The notes: a model not told the origin generated them from the letters alone. DNA of 64,000 bases from Shimia sp. (GCF_022448905.1 NZ_JAKVCW010000006.1:62001-126000); one strand, 5' to 3'. Positions 53,428 through 62,341 are shown, numbered from the stretch's first letter. A program made the numbers and translations.

Positions 53428-54438
53428 TTAGCGCTCTTTGATGTACGGCTCCGCGCTAGCTTTTGGCGGGATCGCTTTGCCCACAAAACCTGCGAGGATC
53501 ACCACTGTCAGGATGTAGGGCAGGGCGCCCAACAGCTGGACCTGTACCTTGATGCCAGAGACGTTCTCGATGATGTCGGGACGCAGTTCCAGTGCTTGGA
53601 ACAGACCAAACAGCAAGCAGGCCCAGAGCGCATAAACCGGACGCCATTTTGCGAAGATCAGCGCGGCCAGCGCGATGAACCCACGGCCGGCAGTCATGTC
53701 TTTCACAAAGCCAGCTTGCAACGCGGACGACAGGTAAGCGCCGGCAACACCGCAGAGCACGCCACAAATCAGAACCGCCGCATAGCGCAGCCAGACCACG
53801 GATACGCCCGCTGTGTCCACCGCAGCCGGGTTTTCCCCAACGGCACGCAGACGCAGACCAAAGCGGGTGCGGAACAACAACCACCATGTGAGCGGAACGG
53901 TAAGCAGCGCCAGATACACCAGCGAGGAATGGCCAGAGATCAGTTCCGAATAGAACTGCTGCAATGGGCCTGCCTCAGAAATCATCTGGCTGAGTGGTTT
54001 GCCCGCCGCCTCGGCATCCTTTGGGCCAATCGCAAACGGCAGTTCAATTGGGTTGAAACGCGCGTCCCCTTCCAGTGGAGGCGTACGGCCCCCCTGCCGG
54101 AACCAGCTTTGCGCCACCAGAACGGTCATGCCCGCCGCGAGGAAGTTGATCGCCACACCGGAGATCAACTGGTTGCCGCGGAAAGTGACCGAGGCCAATC
54201 CGTGGATCACCGCCAGAGCCACAGAGGCACCCACACCGGCCAGCAAGCCAACCCAGGCACTGCCTGAGTAGAAGGCCACAGCAGCAGAGAAAAACGCCGC
54301 TGCCAGCATTTTGCCCTCAAGGCCAATGTCGACCACGCCGGAACGTTCCGAATACAAGCCTGCCAAACAGGCTAGCAGGAGCGGGGTCGCCAGACGCACA
54401 GAGGTGTCCAGCACCTGAAGTAGGGTCAGAAAATCCAT
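53428..54438 (-). CDS. ABC transporter permease, nucleoside/BMP type (second permease)
   Basis: A 336-aa membrane protein of the BPD_transp_2 family with about nine helices. Diagnostic is LACLAGLYSERSGVVDIGLEGKMLAAAF near the N-terminus, and the cytoplasmic GENPAAVDTAGVSVVWLRYAA loop (the ATPase contact). This is the NupQ/YufQ-like partner of the preceding permease. Its ATG shares one base with the upstream stop (TGATG), so it is coupled. It is the last gene before the terminator. Confidence 0.92.
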   Translation of the reverse strand: MDFLTLLQVLDTSVRLATPLLLACLAGLYSERSGVVDIGLEGKMLAAAFFSAAVAFYSGSAWVGLLAGVGASVALAVIHGLASVTFRGNQLISGVAINFLAAGMTVLVAQSWFRQGGRTPPLEGDARFNPIELPFAIGPKDAEAAGKPLSQMISEAGPLQQFYSELISGHSSLVYLALLTVPLTWWLLFRTRFGLRLRAVGENPAAVDTAGVSVVWLRYAAVLICGVLCGVAGAYLSSALQAGFVKDMTAGRGFIALAALIFAKWRPVYALWACLLFGLFQALELRPDIIENVSGIKVQVQLLGALPYILTVVILAGFVGKAIPPKASAEPYIKER

Positions 54439-55532
54439 CAGGCGTTCCTCCGGCGCATCGCAATGAAGAGTTTTTCAAGCGGCTCGCGCACCATGTTGTC
54501 CAGCGCCCCGGTGAACAGGATCACCAGCGCTTGAATAACCACAATCAGCTCGCGAGGAATGCTGGTCCACAGCGCCAGTTCTGCGCCGCCCTGATAGAGG
54601 AAACCAAATAGGATCGCGGCCAGCAGCACGCCAAACGGATGGTTGCGCCCCATCAGCGCCACGGCGATGCCGATAAAGCCTGCGCCCTCGGTGCTGTTCA
54701 GGATCAGGCGTTCGCTCTCGCCCATGGTGGTGTTGACCGACATCATGCCCGCCAGCGCACCCGAGATCAGCATCGCAATCACGGTGATGCGCACCGGGTT
54801 GATGCCTGCATATAGCGCGCCGGACTCGGAGTGCCCAAAGGCGCGGATTTGATACCCCAGCTTGGTGCGCCACATCAGCAGCCAGACAAACACACTCGCG
54901 GCCAGCGCCAGGAAGAAGGTCACGTTAGCAGGTGCGCCACGGAACATCTTGTTGCTCTCGGTGGAGAACATGTCTTGGAACGACGGCAGATGCGTCGCAT
55001 CCGGGAATTTGGCAGACGCAGGATCCATTGCGCCCACAGGGCGCAGCAGTTCAACCAGCACATAGTTCAGGATCGCTGCCGCGATGAAGTTGAACATGAT
55101 GGTGGTGATCACGATGTGGCTGCCGCGTTTGGCCTGCAGATACGCCGGGATCAAAGCCCAAAGCGCACCAAACAAGGCGGCGCCCACCGAAGCACCGAGG
55201 ATCGCAAGCGACCAATGGGGCCACGGCACGTAGAGGCAGCACAGCGCCACGCCCAGACCGCCCAGCATTGCCTGACCTTCGCCACCGATGTTGAACAGAC
55301 GTGCGTGGAAGGCGACCGACACCGCCAGACCGGTGAAGATGAAGTTGGTTGCGTAGTAAAGCGTGTAGCCCCAACCGGACGACCGCATCAGCGCGCCATC
55401 AACCATCAATTTCAGCGCTTCAATTGGATTTTCGCCAATGGCCAAAATCACAAGCGCAGAGAAAAACGCCGCCAAGAGCAGCGAAATCAAGGGGATCAGG
55501 ACGATGTCAGCCCATTTAGGCATCTTATCCAT
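54438..55532 (-). CDS. ABC transporter permease, nucleoside/BMP type (first permease)
   Basis: A 364-aa membrane protein of the same family (NupP/YufP-like). FIFTGLAVSVAFHARLFNIGGEGQAMLGGLG and the ATPase-contact GHSESGALYAGINPVRITVIAM identify it. The ATG at 55532 follows AGGAGG and overlaps the end of the ATPase gene by eight bases; an earlier in-frame ATG lies further inside that gene. It pairs with the next permease to form the channel of a purine-nucleoside importer. Confidence 0.92.
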   Translation of the reverse strand: MDKMPKWADIVLIPLISLLLAAFFSALVILAIGENPIEALKLMVDGALMRSSGWGYTLYYATNFIFTGLAVSVAFHARLFNIGGEGQAMLGGLGVALCCLYVPWPHWSLAILGASVGAALFGALWALIPAYLQAKRGSHIVITTIMFNFIAAAILNYVLVELLRPVGAMDPASAKFPDATHLPSFQDMFSTESNKMFRGAPANVTFFLALAASVFVWLLMWRTKLGYQIRAFGHSESGALYAGINPVRITVIAMLISGALAGMMSVNTTMGESERLILNSTEGAGFIGIAVALMGRNHPFGVLLAAILFGFLYQGGAELALWTSIPRELIVVIQALVILFTGALDNMVREPLEKLFIAMRRRNA

Positions 55533-57111
55533 CGGCGGGAACCTCCTGTTGTGTGGTGTCGTTGCCGCCATTGCCATTGGCCACGGCGGATGTGTCGGTG
55601 ATCCCGGCCATCAACAGGCCCAGTTCTTTTTCGTTGGTCTGTGCCGCGTCGCGCTCACCGGTGATATGGCCGTCAAACATCACAACCACTCGGTCTGCCA
55701 AGGACAGGATCTCTTCCAGCTCCACAGACACAAGCAGGATCGCCTTGCCCTGATCGCGCAGGTTCACAACCTGCTGGTGGATGAATTCAATCGCGCCGAT
55801 GTCCACGCCGCGCGTCGGTTGCCCGATCAACAGCAGGTCGGGGTTGCGCTCAATCTCACGGGCCAGAACGATCTTCTGCTGGTTACCGCCAGAGAAGTTT
55901 TTTGCAGCCAGTTTGGGATCGGGCGGACGCACATCAAAGCGCTGCATCTTGGCTTCGGCTTCGGTGTAGATGCCTTTGTTGTCCATCAGCAGGCCGTTCT
56001 GAATTTCCGGCGAATGATGATAGCCAAACACCGTGTTTTCCCAGGCGGCGAATTCCATGATCAGACCTTCGCGTTGCCGGTCTTCCGGCACGTGGCTGAT
56101 ACCCGCGGCACGACGGGCCTGCCCATCGGCACCATGGCCGCTGAGCGGGATTTCCGCGCCGTTCATGGTGATGGTGCCGGTGCCATCGGCAAAGCCACCG
56201 AGCACTTCGAGCAACTCAGACTGCCCGTTGCCAGCCACGCCTGCGATGCCAACAATCTCGCCCGCGCGCACTGTCAGGTCGATGCCCTTAACACGTTCCA
56301 CGCCTGCTTCATCCACAACCCGCAGGCCTTTGATGTCCAGCACGGTCGCACCTGGCTCCGCAGGCTTTTTGTCCACGCGCAGCAGAACCTTCCGGCCCAC
56401 CATCAGCTCTGCCAGATGCTCCGGCGAGGTCTCGGCGGTTTTCACCGTCGCAGTCATCTCACCACGGCGCATCACAGACACAGTGTCAGTATATTCCATG
56501 ATCTCGCGCAGCTTGTGCGTGATCAGGATGATGGTTTTGCCCTCTTCGCGCAGACGATCCAGAATGCGGAACAGCTGATCCGCCTCCGCGGGCGTCAAAA
56601 CGCCAGTGGGCTCGTCCAGAATGAGGATTTCCGCCTTGCGATACAGCGCCTTGAGGATTTCCACCCGTTGCTGGTGCCCAACGGAGAGGTTCTCGATCAC
56701 CTCATCCGGGTCCACGTTCAGCCCGTATTCTTCGGCCAGATGTTTGAGCTCTTTGCGGGCGTTGCCCAGCGAGCTGTTCAGCATCGCGCCATCTTCGGCC
56801 CCCAAAATGATGTTCTCCAGCACGGTGAAGTTCTCCACCAGTTTGAAGTGCTGAAACACCATGCCGATGCCCGCGCGGATCGCGGCCTGGCTGTCCGGGA
56901 TCAAGGTCTTCTGCCCCTTGATGAAAATCTCCCCGGCGTCGGCTTTATAGAAGCCATACAAAATCGACATCAGCGTGGATTTGCCCGCGCCGTTTTCGCC
57001 GATGATGCCGTGGATGGTGCCCGGTTGCACCGAAATCGAAATGTCCTTGTTTGCCTGGACAGGGCCAAAGGCTTTGGAAATGCCTTTGAGTTCAATGGCA
57101 GGCGCCGTCAT
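55525..57111 (-). CDS. ABC transporter ATP-binding protein with two ATPase domains, nucleoside type
   Basis: A 528-aa tandem ATPase. The first half has Walker A GENGAGKSTLM, signature LSVGHQQRVEILKAL and Walker B LILDEPTGVLTP. The second half has the degenerate loop GVAGNGQSELLEVL and signature FSGGNQQKIVLARE, as in sugar and nucleoside (RbsA/YufO-like) importers. ISHVPEDRQREGLI is another hallmark. Its ATG overlaps the stop of the NTF2-like gene (57108-57111). Confidence 0.95.
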   Translation of the reverse strand: MTAPAIELKGISKAFGPVQANKDISISVQPGTIHGIIGENGAGKSTLMSILYGFYKADAGEIFIKGQKTLIPDSQAAIRAGIGMVFQHFKLVENFTVLENIILGAEDGAMLNSSLGNARKELKHLAEEYGLNVDPDEVIENLSVGHQQRVEILKALYRKAEILILDEPTGVLTPAEADQLFRILDRLREEGKTIILITHKLREIMEYTDTVSVMRRGEMTATVKTAETSPEHLAELMVGRKVLLRVDKKPAEPGATVLDIKGLRVVDEAGVERVKGIDLTVRAGEIVGIAGVAGNGQSELLEVLGGFADGTGTITMNGAEIPLSGHGADGQARRAAGISHVPEDRQREGLIMEFAAWENTVFGYHHSPEIQNGLLMDNKGIYTEAEAKMQRFDVRPPDPKLAAKNFSGGNQQKIVLAREIERNPDLLLIGQPTRGVDIGAIEFIHQQVVNLRDQGKAILLVSVELEEILSLADRVVVMFDGHITGERDAAQTNEKELGLLMAGITDTSAVANGNGGNDTTQQEVPADG

Positions 57112-57464
57112 TCAGGCTCTCCCAGTCCTGCGAAGCCAACCATCCGCGTTGCGCGGTTTTCGGCATCAAGTTCCACATAGTATTGGCCCAGCTGTTCCTT
57201 GCCGTCAGCCATGCGAAAGGCAACCGTCAGGCGGTAGTGGCCCTTAGTCTCGCTGGTGTTCACCACCGCCGCTGTCGCGCCAGGCGCGTATTGCGAATAC
57301 ATCCCGATATATCCGTTCAGCGCATCCAAATCGGAGATAGGCGCTTCGGATCGTGGGTCGATGTATGTGAAATTGTCCGCAAGCGCTCCTTTGAGAGCTT
57401 CTGCGCGTTTTGTGGCGTCGGTTTCCCCCCACGCGACAAAGAATGCGTTTAACGCATCTACCAT
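57108..57464 (-). CDS. NTF2/SnoaL-like protein inside the nucleoside ABC operon
   Basis: A 118-aa soluble protein with the cone-shaped NTF2/SnoaL pattern: an N-terminal helix (FFVAWGETDATKRAEALKGALADNFTYIDP), then GYIGMYSQYAPGA and beta strands (HYRLTVAFRMADGKEQLGQYYVELD). Members of this fold include isomerases, hydrolases and non-catalytic binding proteins, so function is open. It lies between the binding-protein gene and the ATPase gene and overlaps the latter by ATGA, so it is part of the operon. It might act on the imported ligand. Confidence 0.75.
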   Translation of the reverse strand: MVDALNAFFVAWGETDATKRAEALKGALADNFTYIDPRSEAPISDLDALNGYIGMYSQYAPGATAAVVNTSETKGHYRLTVAFRMADGKEQLGQYYVELDAENRATRMVGFAGLGEPE

Positions 57465-57487
57465 CTACGGGTCCCCCTTTAAGGTTT

Positions 57488-57542
57488 GAGGGCCGCACCG
57501 CGATGGTACGGCCCTCATAAAGAGCTCCGGGTTCAAGCCCGG
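57488..57542 (-). promoter_or_regulatory. Two stem-loops between the binding-protein gene and the rest of the ABC operon
   Basis: CCGGG / CCCGG (57527-57531 and 57538-57542) and GAGGGCCG / CGGCCCTC (57488-57495 and 57509-57516) form two hairpins right after the binding-protein stop. No T run follows, so they are more likely mRNA-stabilising or processing elements that keep the binding protein more abundant than its membrane partners, as in other ABC operons. Confidence 0.55.
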
Positions 57543-57549
57543 AATCTGC

Positions 57550-58539
57550 TTATTCTACTGGGCAGGTGTTGTCGCTCATGTAGTCGTGTACGGCCAGCTC
57601 ACCGGACGCGATGGCGTCTTTTGCCATGTCCACTTTCGCTTTCATGTCCGCGGACACGAGGGAAGCGTTGTGCTCGTCCATGGCGTAGTCGATGCCGCCG
57701 TTGGCCACACCCATCACGTTGAAGCCGGTTTCTAGGTCAACGCCTGCCTTCATGGCTTCGTAAACCGCGTTGTCCACGCGCTTCATCATGGAGGTCAGAA
57801 CTTTGCCGGAGTGCAGGTGGTTCTGGTTGCTGTCCACACCCACAGACAGGATGCCTTCATCCGCTGCGGTCTGCAGAACACCAACACCGGTGCCGCCAGC
57901 CGCTGCGTATACAACGTCCGCGCCCTGTGCGATCTGTGCTTTGGTCAGCTCAGAGCCTTTTACCGGGTCGTTCCATGCGGCAGGGGTGGTGCCGGTCATG
58001 TTCTGGATCACGGTGGCGTCTGGGTTCACAGCTTTTACGCCCTGAACGTAGCCACAGGCAAACTTACGGATCAGCGGGATGTCCATGCCGCCGATGAAGC
58101 CCACGGTGCCGGACTTGGACGCTTGCGCGGCCATCATGCCAACCAGGTAGGAGCCTTCGTGCTCGTTGAACACCACGGAACGCACGTTTGGCGCGTCCAC
58201 AACCATGTCGATGATGGCGAATTTGGTGTCAGGGTAGTCAGGTGCCACTTCGCTCAGCACGTTGCCGAAAGCAAAGCCGGTCATCACGATTGGGTTTGCA
58301 CCCGCTTCTGCAAAACGACGCAGAGCCTGCTCACGCTGAGCTTCGGACTGCAGTTCGATTTCGCGGAAGGTGCCGCCGGTTTCATCCGCCCAACGGGTCG
58401 CACCACCAAAGGCCGCTTCGTTGAAGGATTTGTCGAATTTGCCGCCGAGGTCAAAGATCAGCGCTGGCTCTGCCAGAGCTGCGCCTGCGGACAGGGCTGC
58501 GGCTGCGGCTGCGCCGAGGAATTTGTGCATGAGGCTCAT
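57550..58539 (-). CDS. BMP family ABC substrate-binding protein (nucleoside type)
   Basis: A 329-aa periplasmic receptor with a signal peptide (residues 1-23, ending ALAE). BMP family motifs include LIFDLGGKFDKSFNEAAF and TGFAFGNVLSEVAPDYPDTKFAIID, GGMDIPLIRKFACGY and ADVVYAAAGGTGVGVLQTA. BMP/PnrA proteins usually bind purine nucleosides. GGGAGA precedes the ATG. It is the first gene of the operon and has a 170-bp upstream region with repeated GACCG motifs. Confidence 0.93.
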   Translation of the reverse strand: MSLMHKFLGAAAAAALSAGAALAEPALIFDLGGKFDKSFNEAAFGGATRWADETGGTFREIELQSEAQREQALRRFAEAGANPIVMTGFAFGNVLSEVAPDYPDTKFAIIDMVVDAPNVRSVVFNEHEGSYLVGMMAAQASKSGTVGFIGGMDIPLIRKFACGYVQGVKAVNPDATVIQNMTGTTPAAWNDPVKGSELTKAQIAQGADVVYAAAGGTGVGVLQTAADEGILSVGVDSNQNHLHSGKVLTSMMKRVDNAVYEAMKAGVDLETGFNVMGVANGGIDYAMDEHNASLVSADMKAKVDMAKDAIASGELAVHDYMSDNTCPVE

Positions 58540-58642
58540 AAATGTCTCCCATATATTGAGCGGGTCGGTCGTTGTTTTGGCGAGCTGCCGTCCCGTCTGT
58601 TGTTTAGATCCCGCCGGATCATCGTGTTACTAAGGCGATTGA

Positions 58643-58691
58643 GACCGTTAGCGTCAACGATTTTTTGACCGTTTGGGCAAAAATGACCGCT
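58643..58691. promoter_or_regulatory. Repeated GACCGYT motifs upstream of the nucleoside ABC operon
   Basis: GACCGTT occurs at 58643-58649 and 58667-58673, and GACCGCT at 58686-58692. The second overlaps an inverted repeat, GTCAA-N7-TTGAC (58653-58669). The cluster is 104-153 bases before the bmp start and could hold operator or activator sites. No regulator is identified. Confidence 0.35.
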
Positions 58692-58709
58692 CTCGAATCA
58701 CACCTACGA

Positions 58710-59123
58710 CTACCTTAACGCCTTTTTCATAAGGCTGGCAGTGATTTGCTCTCCGTCCGGTCTGCTGTAGTAGCCAGGCCGCTCACCGCAGATTTCGTAG
58801 CCCGCCCGCTGATAGAGCGCAAGCGCCGCTGCGTTGTCCTGCGCGACCTCCAAAATCGCCCAACACGCTCCGCGTGTTTTTGATTCGGCTTCGAATTGAT
58901 TCAATAAAATAAGGCCCAGGCCCTTGCGCTGGTGGTGCGGGTCCACCGCGATGGTCAGCAACTCCGCCTCATCCGCGATCACCCGACCCAAAGCGAACCC
59001 CACGTCACCTTCGATGGCAAAGGTCAGGCGTGAGGCCAACATGTCTGAAATTTCAGCAGCACTCCACACGCGGCTGTGGGGGAAAGCGGCAGCATAGATC
59101 GCCGCCATCGCCTCTGGCGTCAT
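58710..59123 (-). CDS. rimI: Ribosomal-protein S18-alanine N-acetyltransferase-like GNAT protein
   Basis: A 137-aa GNAT acetyltransferase. Acetyl-CoA binding is at LLTIAVDPHHQRKGLGLILLNQF (about residues 54-76), followed by AILEVAQDNAAALALYQRAGYEICGERPGYY, which is the RimI pattern. It overlaps tsaB by ATGA (59120-59123); the tsaB-rimI pairing is widespread and supports the name. Confidence 0.9.
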   Translation of the reverse strand: MTPEAMAAIYAAAFPHSRVWSAAEISDMLASRLTFAIEGDVGFALGRVIADEAELLTIAVDPHHQRKGLGLILLNQFEAESKTRGACWAILEVAQDNAAALALYQRAGYEICGERPGYYSRPDGEQITASLMKKALR

Positions 59124-59710
59124 GGCAGGATCACCGGTGCCGGATCTTTGGGCGGGGCTGCGTCCGCTGGCTTGATGTAGAGCGGGGCAGGGCGCGCCGG
59201 GCTGTCTTGGTATCGTTGCATCGCCAAACGCGCGATCTGTTCCACCAAGCTGGCGGCTTCTGGTGTCACCAGAGGCGTTTCTTGGGCGACCTGCGCCAGC
59301 TCCTCTTCGGAGGCCAGATAGGGCGTGCCGCCTTTCAAGAACAAATACCCTTGGCCACGCGGCGCGCTCACCATGGCCACACCGTCGCCACTCAATCCGG
59401 CTTCAATTGCGTCAAAGCTGTTCACGCCAACGGCTGGAATGCCCAGCCCAAGCGCCAAGCCGCGCGCCGCAGACACTGAAATCCGAATGCCGGTAAAGTT
59501 GCCCGGCCCAACGCCGACGCCAATCGCATCCAAATCGGCAAAAGCCTTGCTGCCTTCAGCCAGAACCTCTTCCAGCAGCGGCACCAGCCGTTCTGCCTGT
59601 CCGCGTTTCATCTCTTCGACCTTACGCGCGATGATCTCATCTCCGCACAGCAAAGCGGCCGCGACATGCGCGGCCGATGTATCGAAACTCAAAACCAAAG
59701 GGTTGGTCAT
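59120..59710 (-). CDS. tsaB: tRNA threonylcarbamoyladenosine biosynthesis protein TsaB
   Basis: A 196-aa ASKHA-fold protein (LVLSFDTSAAHVAAALL, then GVGVGPGNFTGIRISVSAARGLALGL), the scaffold that works with TsaD and TsaE to make t6A in tRNA. It lacks the metal-binding His pair of TsaD, as expected. It is coupled to rimI and lies nine bases after the NifU-like gene. Confidence 0.95.
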   Translation of the reverse strand: MTNPLVLSFDTSAAHVAAALLCGDEIIARKVEEMKRGQAERLVPLLEEVLAEGSKAFADLDAIGVGVGPGNFTGIRISVSAARGLALGLGIPAVGVNSFDAIEAGLSGDGVAMVSAPRGQGYLFLKGGTPYLASEEELAQVAQETPLVTPEAASLVEQIARLAMQRYQDSPARPAPLYIKPADAAPPKDPAPVILP

Positions 59711-59719
59711 GCCCGTGGC

Positions 59720-60283
59720 TTACACCGCAACAGGGCGCACTTCGGTCACTTCAGGAATGTAGTGACGCAGCAGGTTCTCGATGCCCATTTTCAGGGTCAG
59801 CGTGGAGGAGGGGCAACCGGCGCAGGCACCTTGCATGTGCAGGTACACGACGCCGCGATCAAACCCGTGGAAAGTGATATCGCCACCGTCCTGTGCCACA
59901 GCCGGACGCACACGGGTGTCCAGAAGCTCTTTAATCTGACCCACAATCTCGCCGTCTTCGCCGGTGTGTTCTGCATGGCCGGAAGACGCCGCCGCATCGC
60001 CCGCCATCACAGGCTGACCGGACTGGAAGTGCTCCATGATCGCGCCCAGAATGGAGGGTTTGATGTGGTCCCATTCAATGCCGTCTGCCTTGGTTACGGT
60101 GACAAAGTCATTGCCAAAGAACACGCCAGACACGCCGTTCACTGCAAAAATCCGCGTGGCCAGCGGGGACGCTGCTGCGCCTTCGGCTGTTGGGAAGTCG
60201 GCGGTGCCCACCTCCAGCACAGTTTGGCCGGGCAGGAATTTCAGAGTGGCGGGGTTCGGTGTGGATTCCGTTTGAATAAACAT
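59720..60283 (-). CDS. NifU-like Fe-S scaffold/carrier protein (Nfu type)
   Basis: A 187-aa protein with an N-terminal Nfu_N domain (MFIQTESTPNPATLKFLPG, GVFFGNDFVTVTK) and a C-terminal NifU domain carrying the cluster-binding C154-x-x-C157 (GACAGCPSSTLTLKMGIE). It delivers [4Fe-4S] clusters to target proteins. A 95-bp gap separates it from the UspA gene upstream. Confidence 0.94.
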   Translation of the reverse strand: MFIQTESTPNPATLKFLPGQTVLEVGTADFPTAEGAAASPLATRIFAVNGVSGVFFGNDFVTVTKADGIEWDHIKPSILGAIMEHFQSGQPVMAGDAAASSGHAEHTGEDGEIVGQIKELLDTRVRPAVAQDGGDITFHGFDRGVVYLHMQGACAGCPSSTLTLKMGIENLLRHYIPEVTEVRPVAV

Positions 60284-60378
60284 TGGCAGACCTTTCCTAT
60301 CGCATTTGATATGCGCCTGCCTTGGTCATTAGTCAAGGTTTAGATTCATTCTAAACTGAGGTTTGTAAAAGCGCGACG

Positions 60379-60834
60379 TCAGGTCACAGCTTCCAGCTGC
60401 TCCTTGGTCAAATCACCGGGCACGACCGTGATCGGCACCGGAAGGCTACCGGAGTTGCGCGAAAGCTGAGACACCAGTGGTCCAGGCCCCTTGCGGTCAT
60501 TACCTGCGCCCAGCACCAAGACGCCGATCTCTTCGTCTTCTTTGATCTCTGCCAAGATCTCGTTCACCGCTTCGCCCTCACGGATTTTCAGCTCCGGATC
60601 AACCCCCTGCCGATCCCGCATCCACTTGGCAAAGACCTCGTAGTGCACCTCGATCCGCTCACGCGTTTCTTCGCGCATCAAGTCACTCACGCCAATCCAG
60701 TGGTTGAACTCTTCCGGCGGAATGATCGACAGGATTTTGACACCACCACCGGTCCGCGCGGCCCGCATCGCTGCAAACCGCATCGCATTCAGACATTCCC
60801 GGCTGTCATCCAGCACCACGAGAAACTTGCGCAT
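60379..60834 (-). CDS. Universal stress protein (UspA family)
   Basis: A 151-aa single-domain UspA protein (MRKFLVVLDDSRECLNAMRFA, then LVLGAGNDRKGPGPLVSQL and PVPITVVPGDL near the C-terminus). The G-x2-G-x9-G-S/T pattern for ATP binding is partly changed, so nucleotide binding is uncertain. Function is likely stress survival; target unknown. Confidence 0.9.
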   Translation of the reverse strand: MRKFLVVLDDSRECLNAMRFAAMRAARTGGGVKILSIIPPEEFNHWIGVSDLMREETRERIEVHYEVFAKWMRDRQGVDPELKIREGEAVNEILAEIKEDEEIGVLVLGAGNDRKGPGPLVSQLSRNSGSLPVPITVVPGDLTKEQLEAVT

Positions 60835-60909
60835 AAGGCCCCTCCGTTTCCGCGATCATGACGTTTGCGACAGGAGCACGCAACAAGTCTTTGTCTTTGT
60901 GTGTAAAAC

Positions 60910-61317
60910 TCAATCGCCATTTCTACGCATGAAAACACTCGGATCCACCATGCGGAACCCGTATTTCTCATAAAGCCCATGCGCATCGTTTGTCGCTAGC
61001 ATCCAGCCTTTGACGTCTTTCAATTGCGGATGCTGCAACAACCCGTCGACCAACTGGTGGCTCAATCCTTGTCCCCGATGCGAGTGCAGTACAAAGAGGT
61101 CCATGATATAGCCGAAGTATACCTGATCCGACACCGCACGTGCAAAACCTACTTGCCGAGGTCCGTCGTGCACCGATACGCAATAACTGTGGGCAAGCGC
61201 TTTTCGTATGTCTTCCGGTCTTCGGTCCTTGCCCCAATAACTGCCCGAAATGAACCCGCACACCATTGGCAGGTCCAGATCATCTTGCGAACGGCTGAGC
61301 CGTATTTTGGTCATCAA
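60910..61317 (-). CDS. GNAT family N-acetyltransferase
   Basis: A 135-aa acetyltransferase with the acetyl-CoA loop MDLFVLHSHRGQGLSHQLVDGLL (about residues 72-94) and the typical late LATNDAHGLYEKYGFR. DDLDLPMVCGFISGSYWGKDR at the N-terminus is a pattern of a widely spread GNAT subgroup. Substrate unknown. It starts six bases after the aminotransferase stop, so the two are probably co-transcribed. Confidence 0.85.
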   Translation of the reverse strand: MMTKIRLSRSQDDLDLPMVCGFISGSYWGKDRRPEDIRKALAHSYCVSVHDGPRQVGFARAVSDQVYFGYIMDLFVLHSHRGQGLSHQLVDGLLQHPQLKDVKGWMLATNDAHGLYEKYGFRMVDPSVFMRRNGD

Positions 61318-61323
61318 ATGTCC

Positions 61324-62187
61324 TTATGCGGTGGTCGCGGCCCAGTCCCAATACATCTCGCGCACGCGGCGTGTCATCGGGCCAATCTGATACTGGCGCT
61401 TCTCAAAAGCTTTCACCGGCGTGACCTTGTTCATATTGCCTGACAGGAACACCTCGTCCGCCTCTTCAAAGTCGCCATAGCCCAGAATGGTTTCATGTAC
61501 CGTCACACCATCTGCGCGCAGGTTTTCGATGTGCCGCGCGCGGGTGATGCCCGCTAGGAAAGTTCCATTTGGAATTGGCGTAAACACTTCGCCATCGCGC
61601 ACCATGAACACGTTGGCGGTGGCGGTTTCCGCCACATTGCCCATCGCGTCACAGGTCAGCGTGTTGTTGAACCCTTTGGCGCGGGCTTCGCGCAACATGC
61701 GTGCATTGTTGGGATAGAGGCAGCCTGCCTTGGCATTCACCACGGCGCTTTCCAGAACCGGGCGGCGGAACTGGGTTTTGCAAAGTGATACTGCCGCATC
61801 CGGAGACGCCATCGGAATTTCTTCAAGACAGACGGCAAAACCGGTGGTGTCCGCACTGGGAACAATAGCCGTCGCGTCGCCGTCCAGTCCCCAGTACATC
61901 GGGCGGATATAAACCGCCGCGCCCGGCGCGTAGGCTTTCAAACCCTCTTTTACAATCTCAACCATATCGTCGGTGGAAACTGTTGGTGTGAGCATCAGGG
62001 CCTCGGCAGAGCGATTGGTCCGCGCGCAATGCTTGTCCAAGTCTGGCGTCAGACCATTCACCAGCCGCGCCCCGTCAAACACATTGGAGCCCAGCCACGC
62101 GCCATGATCGGCGGCGCGGATGATCGACAGATCTCCGTCATGCCAAGAGCCGTTGTAATAGGTGCGGATGTTCGTGCCGGTCGCCAT
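61324..62187 (-). CDS. Class IV (branched-chain-type) aminotransferase
   Basis: A 287-aa PLP enzyme of fold type IV. Lys in SAVVNAKAGCLYPNNARMLREA (about residue 152) is the likely PLP lysine site region, and LAGITRARHIENLRADGV and DEVFLSGNMNKVTPV are family features. IlvE (branched-chain) is the best fit, but D-amino acid and aminodeoxychorismate lyase relatives are similar and this copy is short. It follows a strong terminator. Confidence 0.82.
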   Translation of the reverse strand: MATGTNIRTYYNGSWHDGDLSIIRAADHGAWLGSNVFDGARLVNGLTPDLDKHCARTNRSAEALMLTPTVSTDDMVEIVKEGLKAYAPGAAVYIRPMYWGLDGDATAIVPSADTTGFAVCLEEIPMASPDAAVSLCKTQFRRPVLESAVVNAKAGCLYPNNARMLREARAKGFNNTLTCDAMGNVAETATANVFMVRDGEVFTPIPNGTFLAGITRARHIENLRADGVTVHETILGYGDFEEADEVFLSGNMNKVTPVKAFEKRQYQIGPMTRRVREMYWDWAATTA

Positions 62188-62287
62188 GGCGCAGGTCCTT
62201 TTGCTGATTTGAGCGCGAGACTAGGCCGCGCTTGCCGCAACGTCCAGTGGGTCGCGACAGGAAGGAACGCGACGTTTCGGCCCAAGC

Positions 62288-62317
62288 AAAAAGGCCGCAG
62301 GAAAATCCTGCGGCCTT
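62288..62317 (-). terminator. Intrinsic terminator
   Basis: AAGGCCGCAGGA (62291-62302) and TCCTGCGGCCTT (62306-62317) form a perfect 12-bp stem with a 3-base loop; on the minus strand five T follow (62292-62288). It ends the DUF2125 transcript 24 bases past its stop. Confidence 0.93.
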
Positions 62318-62341
62318 GAATGCTTTGTGATGGTGAAGCGC

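Noticed and set aside
55438-57180. 580-codon plus-strand frame opposite the nucleoside ABC ATPase
   Set aside because: The minus strand encodes both complete ATPase domains; the plus frame is a compositional shadow.
57522-57546. tRNA T-arm-like sequence (CCGGGTTCAAGCCCGG)
   Set aside because: The loop is six rather than seven bases and no acceptor, D or anticodon arms are found around it; it is better explained as a hairpin after the binding-protein gene.
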